A stretch of 64,000 nt of DNA from IMG/VR virus record IMGVR_UViG_3300031920_000103, positions 1-64,000 of that record; one strand, 5' to 3'. The position numbers and the translations under genes were made by a program. Source of the stretch: a virus. Positions 1-8,259 of the stretch are shown here, piece after piece. A model generated the notes under the pieces. That model was not told where the DNA came from and ran no database searches. It saw nothing but the letters and a program-made list of their open reading frames with translations. The first letter of the stretch is position 1. Each line of letters opens with the position of its first letter.

Positions 1-34
1 GTAACTCCTAGGGTTTTTGCCCCGAAACGAAAGC

Positions 35-60
35 GAGCCCCGGCTACCACACCGGGGCTC
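35..60 (-). terminator. Probable terminator hairpin
   Basis: A perfect 9-bp inverted repeat (gagccccgg / ccggggctc) with an 8-nt loop lies just downstream of the last leftward gene. On the minus strand it is followed by a T-rich but interrupted tract, so it would work best as a moderate terminator for the leftward transcripts. Confidence 0.5.
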
Positions 61-101
61 AAGACGAACACAGCCAGCGAATTATGAACAACGCAGCCGT
101 C

Positions 102-389
102 TTACACCTTTGACGGTAGCACAGGATCGGACTGCAACGCCAGAAGCGACCATGCAGCACGGCAATCTTCCAAAAACGCGCCGATCCCGCCCTGTACCGC
201 GTACATGCGATTTCCGTTGTTGTCTTTGTGCGACGAAAGCCACGCGAGGTTGTGATCGATGATATCCCACCAATGAAAGTCGACCTCTGTGTTGCGCAAC
301 AGATTCTCGATCGTTGTATGACTCATGAACGTATGCCCCTCGCGGCTCCAAGTCGTTGGGGATTTGTATGGCTTCCAACTAGAATCCAT
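102..389 (-). CDS. Hypothetical protein (95 aa)
   Basis: Not recognised. The chosen ATG overlaps the end of the upstream gene by a few bases; another in-frame ATG lies four codons earlier. The protein is tryptophan-rich near its middle (FHWWDIIDHN) and has no clear membrane segment. It is the last gene of the leftward run before the hairpin at 35-60. Confidence 0.55.
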   Translation of the reverse strand: MDSSWKPYKSPTTWSREGHTFMSHTTIENLLRNTEVDFHWWDIIDHNLAWLSSHKDNNGNRMYAVQGGIGAFLEDCRAAWSLLALQSDPVLPSKV

Positions 390-921
390 TTGTGATCGCA
401 TCCTGTGGAATTGAAACCGAGAAACTAACGCGCCCGCCTCGCTTGGTATGCAGCAACCCACCAAAAACGAAATGCACGTTGTACGCTCGTATCGAATGAT
501 CCTTTGCTAACTCTACTAGCACCTCGCCCCACCGATCGGGGGATAGCTTACGAACTTTTCCCGCTATGTCGTGCTCGATCGCACCCCGATCCACTCGGTC
601 GAGTTTACCCATTGTGTGCAAGTACCGTAAAAGATCTACGCACTCGTGCAACATCTCGTCGCAAATAGCGAGCGCAAGCGGTGGTTGCCCCCCAAGCCGC
701 AAGGTTGACTCCTCCACCGCGATACACTCCAAGCACGTGCACGCCGCGCCTAGCCACCTAGCCGCGCTATTGCATCCAAGTGTTGCAGCGCTTCGATCGC
801 TGCCGGCCGTTTCGCTTCGATTATTTCGTACCATAAGAATTTTTTGCCGTGGTGCCCTACTACATTCCAAGCACCCATCGGCAACGTTGCGCCCGTAGAA
901 AACGTGCGGTGGTTGCCTCAT
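379..921 (-). CDS. Hypothetical Cys-rich protein (180 aa)
   Basis: Not recognised. The ATG overlaps the previous stop codon as ATGA, which fixes the start. Two Cys pairs (CLEC near residue 18 and CTCLEC near residue 62) could bind a metal. The C-terminal half looks like an ordinary soluble alpha/beta protein. It is co-directional with and coupled to both neighbours. Confidence 0.65.
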   Translation of the reverse strand: MRQPPHVFYGRNVADGCLECSRAPRQKILMVRNNRSETAGSDRSAATLGCNSAARWLGAACTCLECIAVEESTLRLGGQPPLALAICDEMLHECVDLLRYLHTMGKLDRVDRGAIEHDIAGKVRKLSPDRWGEVLVELAKDHSIRAYNVHFVFGGLLHTKRGGRVSFSVSIPQDAITNGF

Positions 922-1400
922 CGTTTCTTTCCCGATCTCGTATAAGTCGATTTAATCTTTGTGGCTAAGTCTTCGCCATTCGCCGCCCCGATCCTAGATA
1001 GCCTCGCGGTTACTTGCGCGTTTGTGTCTTTGCCCGAGTGCTTGTAATATTGGCCGGCGGGAAAAGAGCACTCGCAAGCCGCCACCCAATCGTGCAGCAC
1101 AAGGCCACCTAGGCGCACGATCGAGTCTAGGCGCACAAGTTCACGCTTGATCAGCTTCGCGCGCTTGCGAGACGTAAATTTGAACTCAACACGCTGCCTG
1201 TAAAATTTGCGGTCGTCAAAGTCTACACCGTGCAAGTTTACGTCGCGAGTGCGGATGCCGTGATCCTCGGTTGCGGCTAGCAGCAACGCCACACGATCGG
1301 CACAACAGAACGCGTCGAATCCAGCCGCCACAAGTTGCGGGGCCGTGTACCATTCGCTCGCCTTTATGCTGAGCCTATTCTGTTGATTCGGTCGGGGCAC
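918..1400 (-). CDS. Hypothetical protein (160 aa)
   Basis: Not recognised. It starts at GTG and is translationally coupled (ATGA) to the gene downstream. The sequence is basic, especially around residues 70-90 (RKRAKLIKRELVR) and at the C-terminus, which would fit nucleic-acid contact, but no known fold is visible. Confidence 0.65.
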   Translation of the reverse strand: MPRPNQQNRLSIKASEWYTAPQLVAAGFDAFCCADRVALLLAATEDHGIRTRDVNLHGVDFDDRKFYRQRVEFKFTSRKRAKLIKRELVRLDSIVRLGGLVLHDWVAACECSFPAGQYYKHSGKDTNAQVTARLSRIGAANGEDLATKIKSTYTRSGKKR

Positions 1401-1442
1401 CTATCCGCCAAGCCGCTCCGTCGAGTTGTGTAGCTTAGGCAT

Positions 1443-1901
1443 TTAAAATTCGATCCCGTCGTCGTCACTGTAAATTCTGCACGCCATCTGACGAATCAGC
1501 CCGCGCATTCCTTTCCCGTCTTTTTGTAGCCTCATGCACGTATCGAAAAACTTGCGCTCTTCGGTGTCTGCAAACATTCGACGGACAACGCTTGCGCGGA
1601 TCGCAGAACTCGGCCCCGTACATTTCACGATTCGCATAACCCATTCGCGCGCGTACTCGTGCGATCTGATCTCGCCGTCTTGCATTACCGTGTCGTCGAA
1701 AACTGCGGTCGGTACCTCGCATTTGTCTATTGTCTGGCACCATTGCCCGATCCTTACCCATCCTAGTTCGCCGGCTTTAACCCTCTGCGCCTCTGTGTAC
1801 GTGACCCCTTGGTTGTACGCGCACCTCGTGATCGTGTGCTGCGCCATGCTGTTGTATGGTTTGTTGCAGTCACCGCAGAATTTCTTTTTGCGTGTCCCCA
1901 A
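1443..1901 (-). CDS. Hypothetical zinc-finger-like protein (152 aa)
   Basis: The N-terminus holds CGDC at residues 9-12 followed by a His and a Cys about 13-19 residues later (HTITRC), a pattern compatible with a single zinc finger. The remainder is unknown. A TTG start is used, with no convincing Shine-Dalgarno, so the exact start is uncertain. Confidence 0.6.
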   Translation of the reverse strand: MGTRKKKFCGDCNKPYNSMAQHTITRCAYNQGVTYTEAQRVKAGELGWVRIGQWCQTIDKCEVPTAVFDDTVMQDGEIRSHEYAREWVMRIVKCTGPSSAIRASVVRRMFADTEERKFFDTCMRLQKDGKGMRGLIRQMACRIYSDDDGIEF

Positions 1902-1924
1902 TATACTTGCCCGCGAGTTGTTTT

Positions 1925-2266
1925 TTAGCGGCTAAGTCGCGCGATAGAGTCAAGGCGTTTGACGTGCTCGCGCAACTCTTCGCAAGTCATGCCTATCGCA
2001 AATATTTTAGACTTTGCCTCTATACTTCTTCGGCGCGTTTTTGCGTCGTCTGGAATGACACCGCGATACGAACCCGGATCGTAAACTGGTAGAACTTTGA
2101 TTTTCCAAACGCCGGCTGAGTTCTTTTTGATCTCCTCGATAATTCCGAAGCGCAAAACGGCGGCGCGGCCCTCGGTGCTCGCGTACGTGATCGGTGTGCT
2201 TACTTTTAGCTCGCGCCCTAATGCGTCGACAGGTTTGTTGTCGCCGCTATTTGTTGGTACTGGCAA
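1925..2266 (-). CDS. Hypothetical protein (113 aa)
   Basis: Not recognised. The TTG start is supported by a purine-rich ribosome site (AAGGAAG) a few bases upstream, within the end of the ribbon-helix-helix gene that it overlaps by about 20 nt. The first 70 residues look like a small beta-barrel (alternating Val/Ile, Gly-Pro turns); the C-terminus is a basic helix. Confidence 0.6.
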   Translation of the reverse strand: MPVPTNSGDNKPVDALGRELKVSTPITYASTEGRAAVLRFGIIEEIKKNSAGVWKIKVLPVYDPGSYRGVIPDDAKTRRRSIEAKSKIFAIGMTCEELREHVKRLDSIARLSR

Positions 2267-2450
2267 TTTCTTCCTTCACGATCTTGCGTATGGTTTTTAT
2301 CTCGGCCTTCGAGAACGGGTTTGCATCGCAAAACGATAGACCGGCGCGCACTAGAAACTCGCTGCGAGTCATTCCACGATCGCGGCACGCCTTTGTGATC
2401 ATCTTTAACGCGTCCTCATCTACGTTGATCTTGATTTGCTTATCAGCCAT
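2247..2450 (-). CDS. Ribbon-helix-helix DNA-binding protein
   Basis: A 67-aa protein with the pattern of MetJ/Arc-type ribbon-helix-helix repressors: a short basic beta strand (KQIKINVDE), then helix A, the Gly-containing turn RGMTRSEF, and helix B. Such proteins bind operators as dimers of dimers. The target is unknown; it may regulate this early accessory region. It overlaps its upstream neighbour by 8 nt. Confidence 0.75.
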   Translation of the reverse strand: MADKQIKINVDEDALKMITKACRDRGMTRSEFLVRAGLSFCDANPFSKAEIKTIRKIVKEEIASTNK

Positions 2451-2571
2451 TTTGCTTTGCCTCCGACAAGCGTTGCAGCGTCGCCTTGAGTTTTAGATCT
2501 TCGAGTTGCTTCTTTTTGTCCGCTAGCTTTGCTGCGAGCTTTGCGGCCTCAAAACTTTTGCCTCCGCTCAT
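2443..2571 (-). CDS. Small coiled-coil protein (42 aa)
   Basis: A short Lys/Glu/Leu-rich protein (AAKLADKKKQLEDLKLKA) predicted to be one continuous helix. The ATG overlaps the stop of the MazG-like gene as ATGA, which fixes the start. A longer in-frame reading exists upstream but is only a shadow of the MazG-like gene. Confidence 0.6.
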   Translation of the reverse strand: MSGGKSFEAAKLAAKLADKKKQLEDLKLKATLQRLSEAKQNG

Positions 2572-2882
2572 AGCGCGTGCGCCTCGACATAGTGCAGGTA
2601 CTTGCCAACGGTCTTTAGCTTTTTCCTGCGAGCCGCCTCTATCATGCCGGTGTGCGCCATACCGTACGCGTTGCAGATCTTTACCGCTGCGCCCATGTCG
2701 CCCAACTCTTTGCATAGGTGCTGCGCGTTGGTTCTGTTAGGATTTTTTTTGTTGTCAGGGTTTGTGGCGTTTGGTCCGTGTCGCAAAATCTTTGCGACGC
2801 ATTGCACAACCTCTGCGGCCTCTTCCGCTAGCAAGATTAGGGCTTCGCGTTCCGCGTCTGAAAGTTTGTTTGACCCGTTCAT
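2568..2882 (-). CDS. MazG-like nucleotide pyrophosphohydrolase-fold protein
   Basis: The pattern EEAAEVVQ at about residues 19-26 followed about 40 residues later by KELGDMGAAV is the EExxE ... ExxD metal-binding signature of the all-alpha NTP pyrophosphatase superfamily (MazG/dUTPase-like). Family members hydrolyse (d)NTPs to monophosphates. The second motif is imperfect, so activity is inferred. The ATG is fixed by ATGA overlap with the upstream gene. Confidence 0.65.
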   Translation of the reverse strand: MNGSNKLSDAEREALILLAEEAAEVVQCVAKILRHGPNATNPDNKKNPNRTNAQHLCKELGDMGAAVKICNAYGMAHTGMIEAARRKKLKTVGKYLHYVEAHAL

Positions 2883-3184
2883 TGTCGTACTCCGGTTCGC
2901 ATACAGTTTTGGCAAAATGATAGCCTAGTGCCCTTTAGGTACGCCTGCCCAGCGTCGTCGTATTTTTTGATATGAGATCGGTACGCCGTCACCCCGCAAA
3001 TTGCTGGCACCCGATCCCACGGGCTTTTAAACTCGGTAGGGTGCGGGCTTTCTATCCACTCCTCGTTATGGTTTGGGAATAGGTGAATGATCCGATGCGG
3101 CACCGCATAGCAGTATTTGCCGCCTAGCCGCATGAACGCGTCGTGGTGCGTCTCCTCCGGTTTTGCGTTTAGCCAAACCATCAT
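2879..3184 (-). CDS. Hypothetical protein (101 aa)
   Basis: Not recognised. It ends with a Cys pair (CQNCM) that could be half of a zinc site. It is coupled by ATGA overlaps at both ends, so it is almost certainly expressed as part of the run of small genes here. Confidence 0.65.
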   Translation of the reverse strand: MMVWLNAKPEETHHDAFMRLGGKYCYAVPHRIIHLFPNHNEEWIESPHPTEFKSPWDRVPAICGVTAYRSHIKKYDDAGQAYLKGTRLSFCQNCMRTGVRQ

Positions 3185-3477
3185 CCATCCCGCAACAAGT
3201 AGTCGTCGAGTTGTTGCAGACGATCTAGCACAACCTCCAACTCTTTCAGCCCTAGCACCTTGCCGCTCTTACGCGAGTGCGCCGGCAGCGAGTCGTGTAT
3301 CAAAACAATGATCGCGCGCTTGTTCAAACGCGCGCCATCCATCAGAGCGCGCATCGATTCCGCGAACACTTCGATCTGATCTGCGAACACGTCAAAGTCC
3401 GCGATCATCTTCGGCGCGCCGAGTCGCGCTTGTGTGTCCATTGCTTGCGCGTTGCGCCCTCGTTTTGTTGCCACCAT
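3181..3477 (-). CDS. Hypothetical protein (98 aa)
   Basis: Not recognised. Start chosen at the ATG just after the upstream stop codon; a longer reading would overlap the upstream gene. The N-terminus is basic (ATKRGRN) and the C-terminal half is helical with heptad-like Leu spacing (LKELEVVLDRLQQLDDYLL). Confidence 0.6.
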   Translation of the reverse strand: MVATKRGRNAQAMDTQARLGAPKMIADFDVFADQIEVFAESMRALMDGARLNKRAIIVLIHDSLPAHSRKSGKVLGLKELEVVLDRLQQLDDYLLRDG

Positions 3478-3479
3478 TG

Positions 3480-3728
3480 CTACCCGTCCTGTGGTCCGTC
3501 GTAAACGTTTTCGCCCATGCGGCGTCGCGAGTCTAGGGCTAGAGACACTTGCAGCCAATCATGCCTTAGAAGCCAATAGGTTTTTGACTTGCCCGCCGAT
3601 ATGCACTCAGCCAAACCCCACTTGATCATCGTGTCGATCGAGAACGGTATGTTGTACCGATCCATAACCGCAAAGATAAAATCTCTGTGCACCGGGTGGC
3701 TGATAACTCTCGCGGACAAGTCGATCAT
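3480..3728 (-). CDS. Hypothetical protein (82 aa)
   Basis: Not recognised. It overlaps the upstream nuclease gene by four bases (ATGA). The composition is that of a small soluble protein with no motif that I can assign. Confidence 0.6.
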   Translation of the reverse strand: MIDLSARVISHPVHRDFIFAVMDRYNIPFSIDTMIKWGLAECISAGKSKTYWLLRHDWLQVSLALDSRRRMGENVYDGPQDG

Positions 3729-4165
3729 TTCTTGTAGGGCACCGCGTGCTTTTCCCTTAGCAAAACATCGGCGAGAGAAATCATCGCTGTTGGATCGATG
3801 TAGTCGCCGTCAGGATCTTTGTTGTCGAGGAATGGGCACCGCACGCCCGCAATGCTAGGGATGCTCTCTGGAACCATTATCTCTGCGAGCCAACGCCCAA
3901 AGCTATCCGCCTTTTCTGTGCGGATCACTAACGGGAAATCCCCTAGGAAGTCTCGCGCCTCTTCCATAATTGCCACAACGCGGGCACTCGCTGCGCGCCC
4001 TCTTGCTTTGTGCGCGTCGTCGCCTCTGCGTAGTTCCGGGGTATCGATATACAACACGCGAAACCGCAGCCCGGCTTTCATATAAAAACCCATGTCAACA
4101 TCGAGATCGATAGTGTCGCCGTCAACTACTCTTCGGCAGTCCGCTCTGTATTCGTACATTTTCAA
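3725..4165 (-). CDS. Staphylococcal-nuclease-like (SNase) protein
   Basis: The 146-aa protein follows the thermonuclease fold in order: VVDGDTIDL at residues 13-21, the strand RFRVLYIDTPE at 34-44 (Arg36, Asp41 and Glu44 matching catalytic and calcium positions), and SFGRWLAEI at 88-96 supplying the second catalytic Arg91. Family members are Ca2+-dependent phosphodiesterases cutting DNA or RNA. No signal peptide is seen, so it would act inside the host. Its start overlaps the upstream gene by 44 nt. Confidence 0.85.
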   Translation of the reverse strand: MKMYEYRADCRRVVDGDTIDLDVDMGFYMKAGLRFRVLYIDTPELRRGDDAHKARGRAASARVVAIMEEARDFLGDFPLVIRTEKADSFGRWLAEIMVPESIPSIAGVRCPFLDNKDPDGDYIDPTAMISLADVLLREKHAVPYKK

Positions 4166-4448
4166 CGTCCTTTTTTAGCGCCATCCGTCGCCTCGATAGA
4201 AATTCTCTGATCAGAAACTCGGCGGCTTTGTAATCGTGTGCTCGCCATATAGCACGATGCCTACGATCGAACCCAGCGGGATAAAGCACCCCGCCCATAA
4301 TTACTTCCCGGTACAGCACGTCTAGATCTTTTTCGAGTGCGGCCATGTCCTCGCCGTCATCCATCGTTCCGATCTCGTCGCGCAACTCTTGGATCAAATC
4401 GTTCCAAACGATCGCGCGGTTCTTGCTCAAGTCTTCTAGTGCTGGCAT
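4122..4448 (-). CDS. Hypothetical protein (108 aa)
   Basis: Not recognised. Charged and helical; an acidic stretch (GTMDDGEDMAALEKD) is followed by a basic C-terminal half. It overlaps the SNase gene start by 44 nt and touches the upstream stop at the same base (4448). Confidence 0.6.
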   Translation of the reverse strand: MPALEDLSKNRAIVWNDLIQELRDEIGTMDDGEDMAALEKDLDVLYREVIMGGVLYPAGFDRRHRAIWRAHDYKAAEFLIREFLSRRRMALKKDVENVRIQSGLPKSS

Positions 4449-4732
4449 TACATGTCACCGATCAGTAGTTCGATCTCCGCTTTCGAGAACACCTTGTGTA
4501 GCTCTTTGTTTATTCGCACACGCAAAGGATTTCTACTTACCAAGTTGCCGCGATCGTCACGAGTCAGCACAAGTATCGCAACCAAGTCGTCAGGCAATGC
4601 GCCGCTTACCTCGTAGCGTGCGAGGTGCGTGTTTGCTTGCCGTAGATCGCGAACCTCTAGCAGCCTGCGAACTATCCCGTACCGCGCACGCCTGCGAAAG
4701 TGCGCGTCTGCCTGCGTCACTTCGGACGCCAA
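4448..4732 (-). CDS. Hypothetical protein (94 aa)
   Basis: Not recognised. TTG start; basic N-terminal third rich in Arg (FRRRARYGIVRRLLEVRD) and a leucine-rich C-terminus. It overlaps the upstream gene by 16 nt. Confidence 0.55.
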   Translation of the reverse strand: MASEVTQADAHFRRRARYGIVRRLLEVRDLRQANTHLARYEVSGALPDDLVAILVLTRDDRGNLVSRNPLRVRINKELHKVFSKAEIELLIGDM

Positions 4733-5019
4733 GAATTAAACAGGTTGCCGACAAAGTACGACTCGAATTCGTCCGCATCCTTTGTGCAATGCAGATCTTT
4801 TTCTAGCCGTAACGTCGAGCAATCGCGCGCCCGTAGTAGCCTAGCGATCACGCGGTAGGATTCGCCGGCGCGCAGTCCCTTAAACCGGCACGCCAAATAG
4901 TACGCGTGCTCGCCGCTGCTTTGGGTAGTTATCCACGTGCAACCAATCTCGAAAACCTTTACGTGATCTGGCTTGCCCTCGATATGCACAACCATCTCGT
5001 CGCCGTCGAGCATCGACAC
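4717..5019 (-). CDS. Hypothetical protein (100 aa)
   Basis: Not recognised. The start may be the GTG used here or the ATG two codons later. Alternating hydrophobic strands (MVVHIEG, VKVFEIGCTWITT, YYLACRF) suggest a beta-rich fold. Confidence 0.6.
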   Translation of the reverse strand: MSMLDGDEMVVHIEGKPDHVKVFEIGCTWITTQSSGEHAYYLACRFKGLRAGESYRVIARLLRARDCSTLRLEKDLHCTKDADEFESYFVGNLFNSWRPK

Positions 5020-5020
5020 G

Positions 5021-5458
5021 TCAGCCCTTTATTCTATCCAGCGTCGCACGTAGTGAAACTGACGCGTCGCTAGCCAGCCGATCGCAAGATACTTCTAGCT
5101 CTGTGATCGCTTGGTCTGCGAGTTGTTCTAGTGCTAGAACTCGTTTGCTTTTATTCTTTGGTTTCGTTAGCGGTAGCGGGTTGGTTAGGTTTGTGGTTTC
5201 CCACGCCATGCAGACGCGCCCCGTAACCTTGCACGGGCGCTCGTGCATTACCGACACGAGCCCCATGCGCTCAAGTTCTGACAAGCGTTTGTGGTAGCTA
5301 GGATTTACCTCCCCGGCGCTTTTCATTCCCTGGTCTAATTCGCTGCGGGTAGCTTCGCCGTTTGTGTACCGCCAATCGTAAACGCGCAGCCGCATTCGAC
5401 TTAGCACCCCGCTTGCACGGATCGCGTGGTAGGTCGCTATGCTGGTCTGTCTAGCCAA
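5021..5458 (-). CDS. Winged-helix DNA-binding protein
   Basis: Start placed at TTG (5458) because a GGAGG ribosome site lies 10 nt upstream, inside the end of the HNH gene. Residues about 20-75 fit a winged helix-turn-helix: TRSELDQGMK, then NPSYHKRLSELERMGLVSVM (recognition helix plus wing). This arrangement is common in phage regulators and replication-associated proteins. The C-terminal half is helical and charged. Role unknown. Confidence 0.65.
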   Translation of the reverse strand: MARQTSIATYHAIRASGVLSRMRLRVYDWRYTNGEATRSELDQGMKSAGEVNPSYHKRLSELERMGLVSVMHERPCKVTGRVCMAWETTNLTNPLPLTKPKNKSKRVLALEQLADQAITELEVSCDRLASDASVSLRATLDRIKG

Positions 5459-6131
5459 GTTGCACGTGCCTCCATGTAGCGCGATTTCGTACGCGCAAGA
5501 TCGTGATATGCGCAACACCGTAGGCCCGCCCCAATGATCGAGCAGATGCGTGCGACGCGAGAATATCGCGCACCTGAGCCTCTGTCAGCTTTGCGCGCCC
5601 GCTGCGTCCTTTGCGCGACATGTCGCGCAGATTTTCTAGTTGTGTGCCTTGGCGCAAGTGCGTGGGGCGAACGCACGCAGGCGTGTCGCATTTGTGCAGC
5701 ACCTTCAAATCGCAGCACAAGTCGCCGTTCGCCAGGTTGTAAGAAAAGCGGTGCGCTAGCATGTACTCATCGGGGCTGGCGTAGAAACACCCGTAGCCTT
5801 TGTTGTTGGTGTGCCCTGTCCATGACCAACACTTGCCGCTCTTGTCGACTTTCGCCCAGAAGCGATCGACAGCGCTGCGTGTTGGTGTTGCCGCAGATTT
5901 TGATAGCTCGAATAGATGCGCGGGGCGCACGCAAAACTTGTTACCGCACGACTGCCGAACCACAAAGCCGGCGCGAGGGTGTGCCCCATGCGCGATGCGC
6001 CAGCTAACGCGATGCGCCATTTGTGACTTACCGTTGACACCAAAGGTGCGCGTTATATTCGCAGTCCATAGCCAGCACTCACCGCGCTTGTCGACCTTTG
6101 CCCAGAAGCGAGCAATTATCAAAGAGTCCAT
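5451..6131 (-). CDS. Free-standing HNH homing endonuclease with duplicated HNH domain
   Basis: Two copies of the same domain in tandem: FWAKVDKRGECWLW...CVRPAHL at residues 9-72 and FWAKVDKSGKCWSW...CVRPTHL at 91-158. The second copy keeps the HKC catalytic/zinc pattern (His146, Cys148, Cys153, His158). The first has Gln60 in place of the catalytic His (QSC), so it is probably a DNA-binding remnant. A C-terminal helix-turn-helix (LTEAQVRDILASHASARSL) follows. HNH enzymes of this type nick or cut DNA to spread their own gene. It is inserted between small genes and the Rad50-like gene. Confidence 0.85.
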   Translation of the reverse strand: MDSLIIARFWAKVDKRGECWLWTANITRTFGVNGKSQMAHRVSWRIAHGAHPRAGFVVRQSCGNKFCVRPAHLFELSKSAATPTRSAVDRFWAKVDKSGKCWSWTGHTNNKGYGCFYASPDEYMLAHRFSYNLANGDLCCDLKVLHKCDTPACVRPTHLRQGTQLENLRDMSRKGRSGRAKLTEAQVRDILASHASARSLGRAYGVAHITILRVRNRATWRHVQLG

Positions 6132-6148
6132 ATATGCTGTGTACTAGA

Positions 6149-7735
6149 TCATAGCGCTACGTGCAATACAGGATGCACTCTAGCAATGAACTCCTCGTTG
6201 TGCGAGATCACTACCACGGCGCGGTCTTTAGCGATGTCGTGCAGTACATCGATCACCGCGTCGACACCTTCTGAGTCGAGCGAATCGAAGACTTCATCTA
6301 GGAAAAGCGTCCCCGATTCGATACCGTGCGCGGCCCCTGCGATGTCTGCGAGTGCTAGCAGGATCGCCACGTCGATCCGTCGACGCTCGCCGCCTGAGCT
6401 TGCCTTGTACCCGTAGCCGCCGCCCGCCCCGATTACGTCGAGCAAGATCGCCTCTTTTGTGCCGCCTGCTTTTTTCTCCGAGTAGGGCTTTAGCGCTAGC
6501 GTCAGATGCGATCCCGCGATTCGCTCAAGCCAAGAGTTTGCCACCGACTCAACCCCGCTCAGGGCTTCCCCTAGGACGTGCGCTCTGACGCCCTTGAGCC
6601 CTAGAACCCGCTCGCACGCTGCGAGTATGCCGGCCTCGGTCTTCGCCTCGTGGTGAGCATCCTGCGCGTCCTCAAGCGATATCACGGCGTCTCGTAGGCT
6701 TGCCGTCACGCTCTTATGTTGCCCCTCGATTTGGGCCTTGAGTCGTGACGCGCGGCGTGCGCCATCTTCGTGCGCTTTTGCGGTGGTTATCGCATCTCGT
6801 AACTGATCTATTTCTTTGGTTATTTCCGCGCCGCGAGACACGCAATCTTCGTAGCCGGCCTTTGCCTGACTGGCGTAGGCTTTGGCCTCGCCGGCGATTC
6901 GTTTTATGTCGCCTTGTACCGCTTGCCGTAACTCGTCGCCTATGTCTTGTTCGCACGTTGGGCACTCGTCTACAGACAACCGCGAGAGCTTACGATTCAG
7001 CACGTCCTTTTCCGCGTTGCGAGTTGACACGTTTGATCTAACTTGCTCAACCTCTGCGCTCGCGGCGCGCTGCGCGGATCGCAATGTAACAAGCTCGGCC
7101 TCTAGTGCCGTTGTGTCTACCGCTTTTGCGATCGTCTCGACAACCTCTGCGAGTTGCTGACCAAGCCGTTTCTTTTCCTCGATCAGTTGGTCTACGCGTT
7201 GCTCAAGCATCGCGGCTTTGCTTCCGTTCGTCGCCTCTTTTGCGCGCGCTGCTTTTAGTTCGGCTTTGCACTTTGTGTGCGGGCCGTCGAAATGGCCTAG
7301 GTCTAGCAGACCCTCAAGCAAACGCTTTCGCTCTGCGTCTGTCGACATTGTGAATAGTGCCGCGTCTTGCGAGGAAAACACGTGCGTCTTGCGCCAAACC
7401 TCAAAGTCGCCGAACTCCGCTTGCAACCACGGCTGCGCCTTTGTCGCGGTGTCGAAACTTGTACCGCCGCCAACGTCAACAACGTTGCGCGCGCCTTTGC
7501 GTGTTCGCCGTATAACGTGCCCGCTTGCCCGCACCTCGACAAATGCTTTCTTGCCGCGCCAAGGGGGCGTGCCGCGCAACGTCTTACCGTGTATCGCGAC
7601 CGCCGGTGCCTCAACGAATGACGACTTGCCTGACCCGTTGGGGCCGGTGATAAGAACAACACCGCTCTCAGGTATTTCGAGATCGAGTTTCTCGTGCCCC
7701 ATAAAATGCTCGCCTGTGATTCGTTCTAGTCGCAT
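6149..7735 (-). CDS. SbcC/Rad50-type ATPase (T4 gp46-like)
   Basis: A 528-aa SMC-like ATPase. Walker A GPNGSGKSS is at residues 31-39, a long coiled coil is interrupted by the zinc hook CPTC (258-261), the ABC signature SSGGE is at 446-450, Walker B LFLDE at 477-481 and an H-loop His at 512. With the Mre11-like protein at 9199-10341 it should form the nuclease complex that processes DNA ends for recombination-dependent replication. It is shorter than SbcC because the coiled coil is short, as in other phages. The 5' end overlaps the upstream gene by 10 nt. Confidence 0.93.
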   Translation of the reverse strand: MRLERITGEHFMGHEKLDLEIPESGVVLITGPNGSGKSSFVEAPAVAIHGKTLRGTPPWRGKKAFVEVRASGHVIRRTRKGARNVVDVGGGTSFDTATKAQPWLQAEFGDFEVWRKTHVFSSQDAALFTMSTDAERKRLLEGLLDLGHFDGPHTKCKAELKAARAKEATNGSKAAMLEQRVDQLIEEKKRLGQQLAEVVETIAKAVDTTALEAELVTLRSAQRAASAEVEQVRSNVSTRNAEKDVLNRKLSRLSVDECPTCEQDIGDELRQAVQGDIKRIAGEAKAYASQAKAGYEDCVSRGAEITKEIDQLRDAITTAKAHEDGARRASRLKAQIEGQHKSVTASLRDAVISLEDAQDAHHEAKTEAGILAACERVLGLKGVRAHVLGEALSGVESVANSWLERIAGSHLTLALKPYSEKKAGGTKEAILLDVIGAGGGYGYKASSGGERRRIDVAILLALADIAGAAHGIESGTLFLDEVFDSLDSEGVDAVIDVLHDIAKDRAVVVISHNEEFIARVHPVLHVAL

Positions 7736-8259
7736 AGTTTTATTTCTATCTCGGTGATTGGCGGGGCTTCAATGTCGATCTCGTAAACGATTTCTTCGTG
7801 TGTTTGCATCGTTATGTTTTTTATCTTTGCACCGGGTACCGCCTCCCCGATGCGTGCCGCGATCAGTTTCTTTACACTCGCGGATGATAGCGGTGGCGAC
7901 GAGGATGATAGCGGTGGCGACGACGGGATCAAGTTGCGCAACCGTGTGCCGGTCATGCCGTACATTGCGCCGAATGCTAGCGACTTGCCCATCTTACGAA
8001 AGCTGTTACCCATTGACGCCATCGCCGCTGACGATATGCCCAGATCAAACCCGAGCAAGTCAAACATGGTTTCGGGTGCGCTAAGTCGTGTGATCGATTC
8101 GTTTAGCTTTCGCTGCTCTGCCGCCCACGTCTGACACGCGGGTTTTGTGCACGCTTCCGGTACGAGTCGAGCACGCTTGCGGGCGCGAAACTTTCGCGAG
8201 CACTTTACGCACTTGCTCGGCTTGCGCTTTGCGCGCTTGCGTCTTTGCTTCGGAGTCAC
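7726..8259 (-). CDS. Hypothetical zinc-binding protein (177 aa)
   Basis: Start set at GTG 8259 because it overlaps the upstream stop codon (GTGA); a longer reading would be a shadow. The N-terminus is very basic and holds KCVKC and, 21 residues on, CTKPAC, a probable zinc finger. A low-complexity Ser/Pro segment is encoded by an 18-nt direct repeat near 7884-7922. It sits between the Rad50-like and other recombination-region genes. Function unknown. Confidence 0.6.
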   Translation of the reverse strand: MTPKQRRKRAKRKPSKCVKCSRKFRARKRARLVPEACTKPACQTWAAEQRKLNESITRLSAPETMFDLLGFDLGISSAAMASMGNSFRKMGKSLAFGAMYGMTGTRLRNLIPSSPPLSSSSPPLSSASVKKLIAARIGEAVPGAKIKNITMQTHEEIVYEIDIEAPPITEIEIKLCD

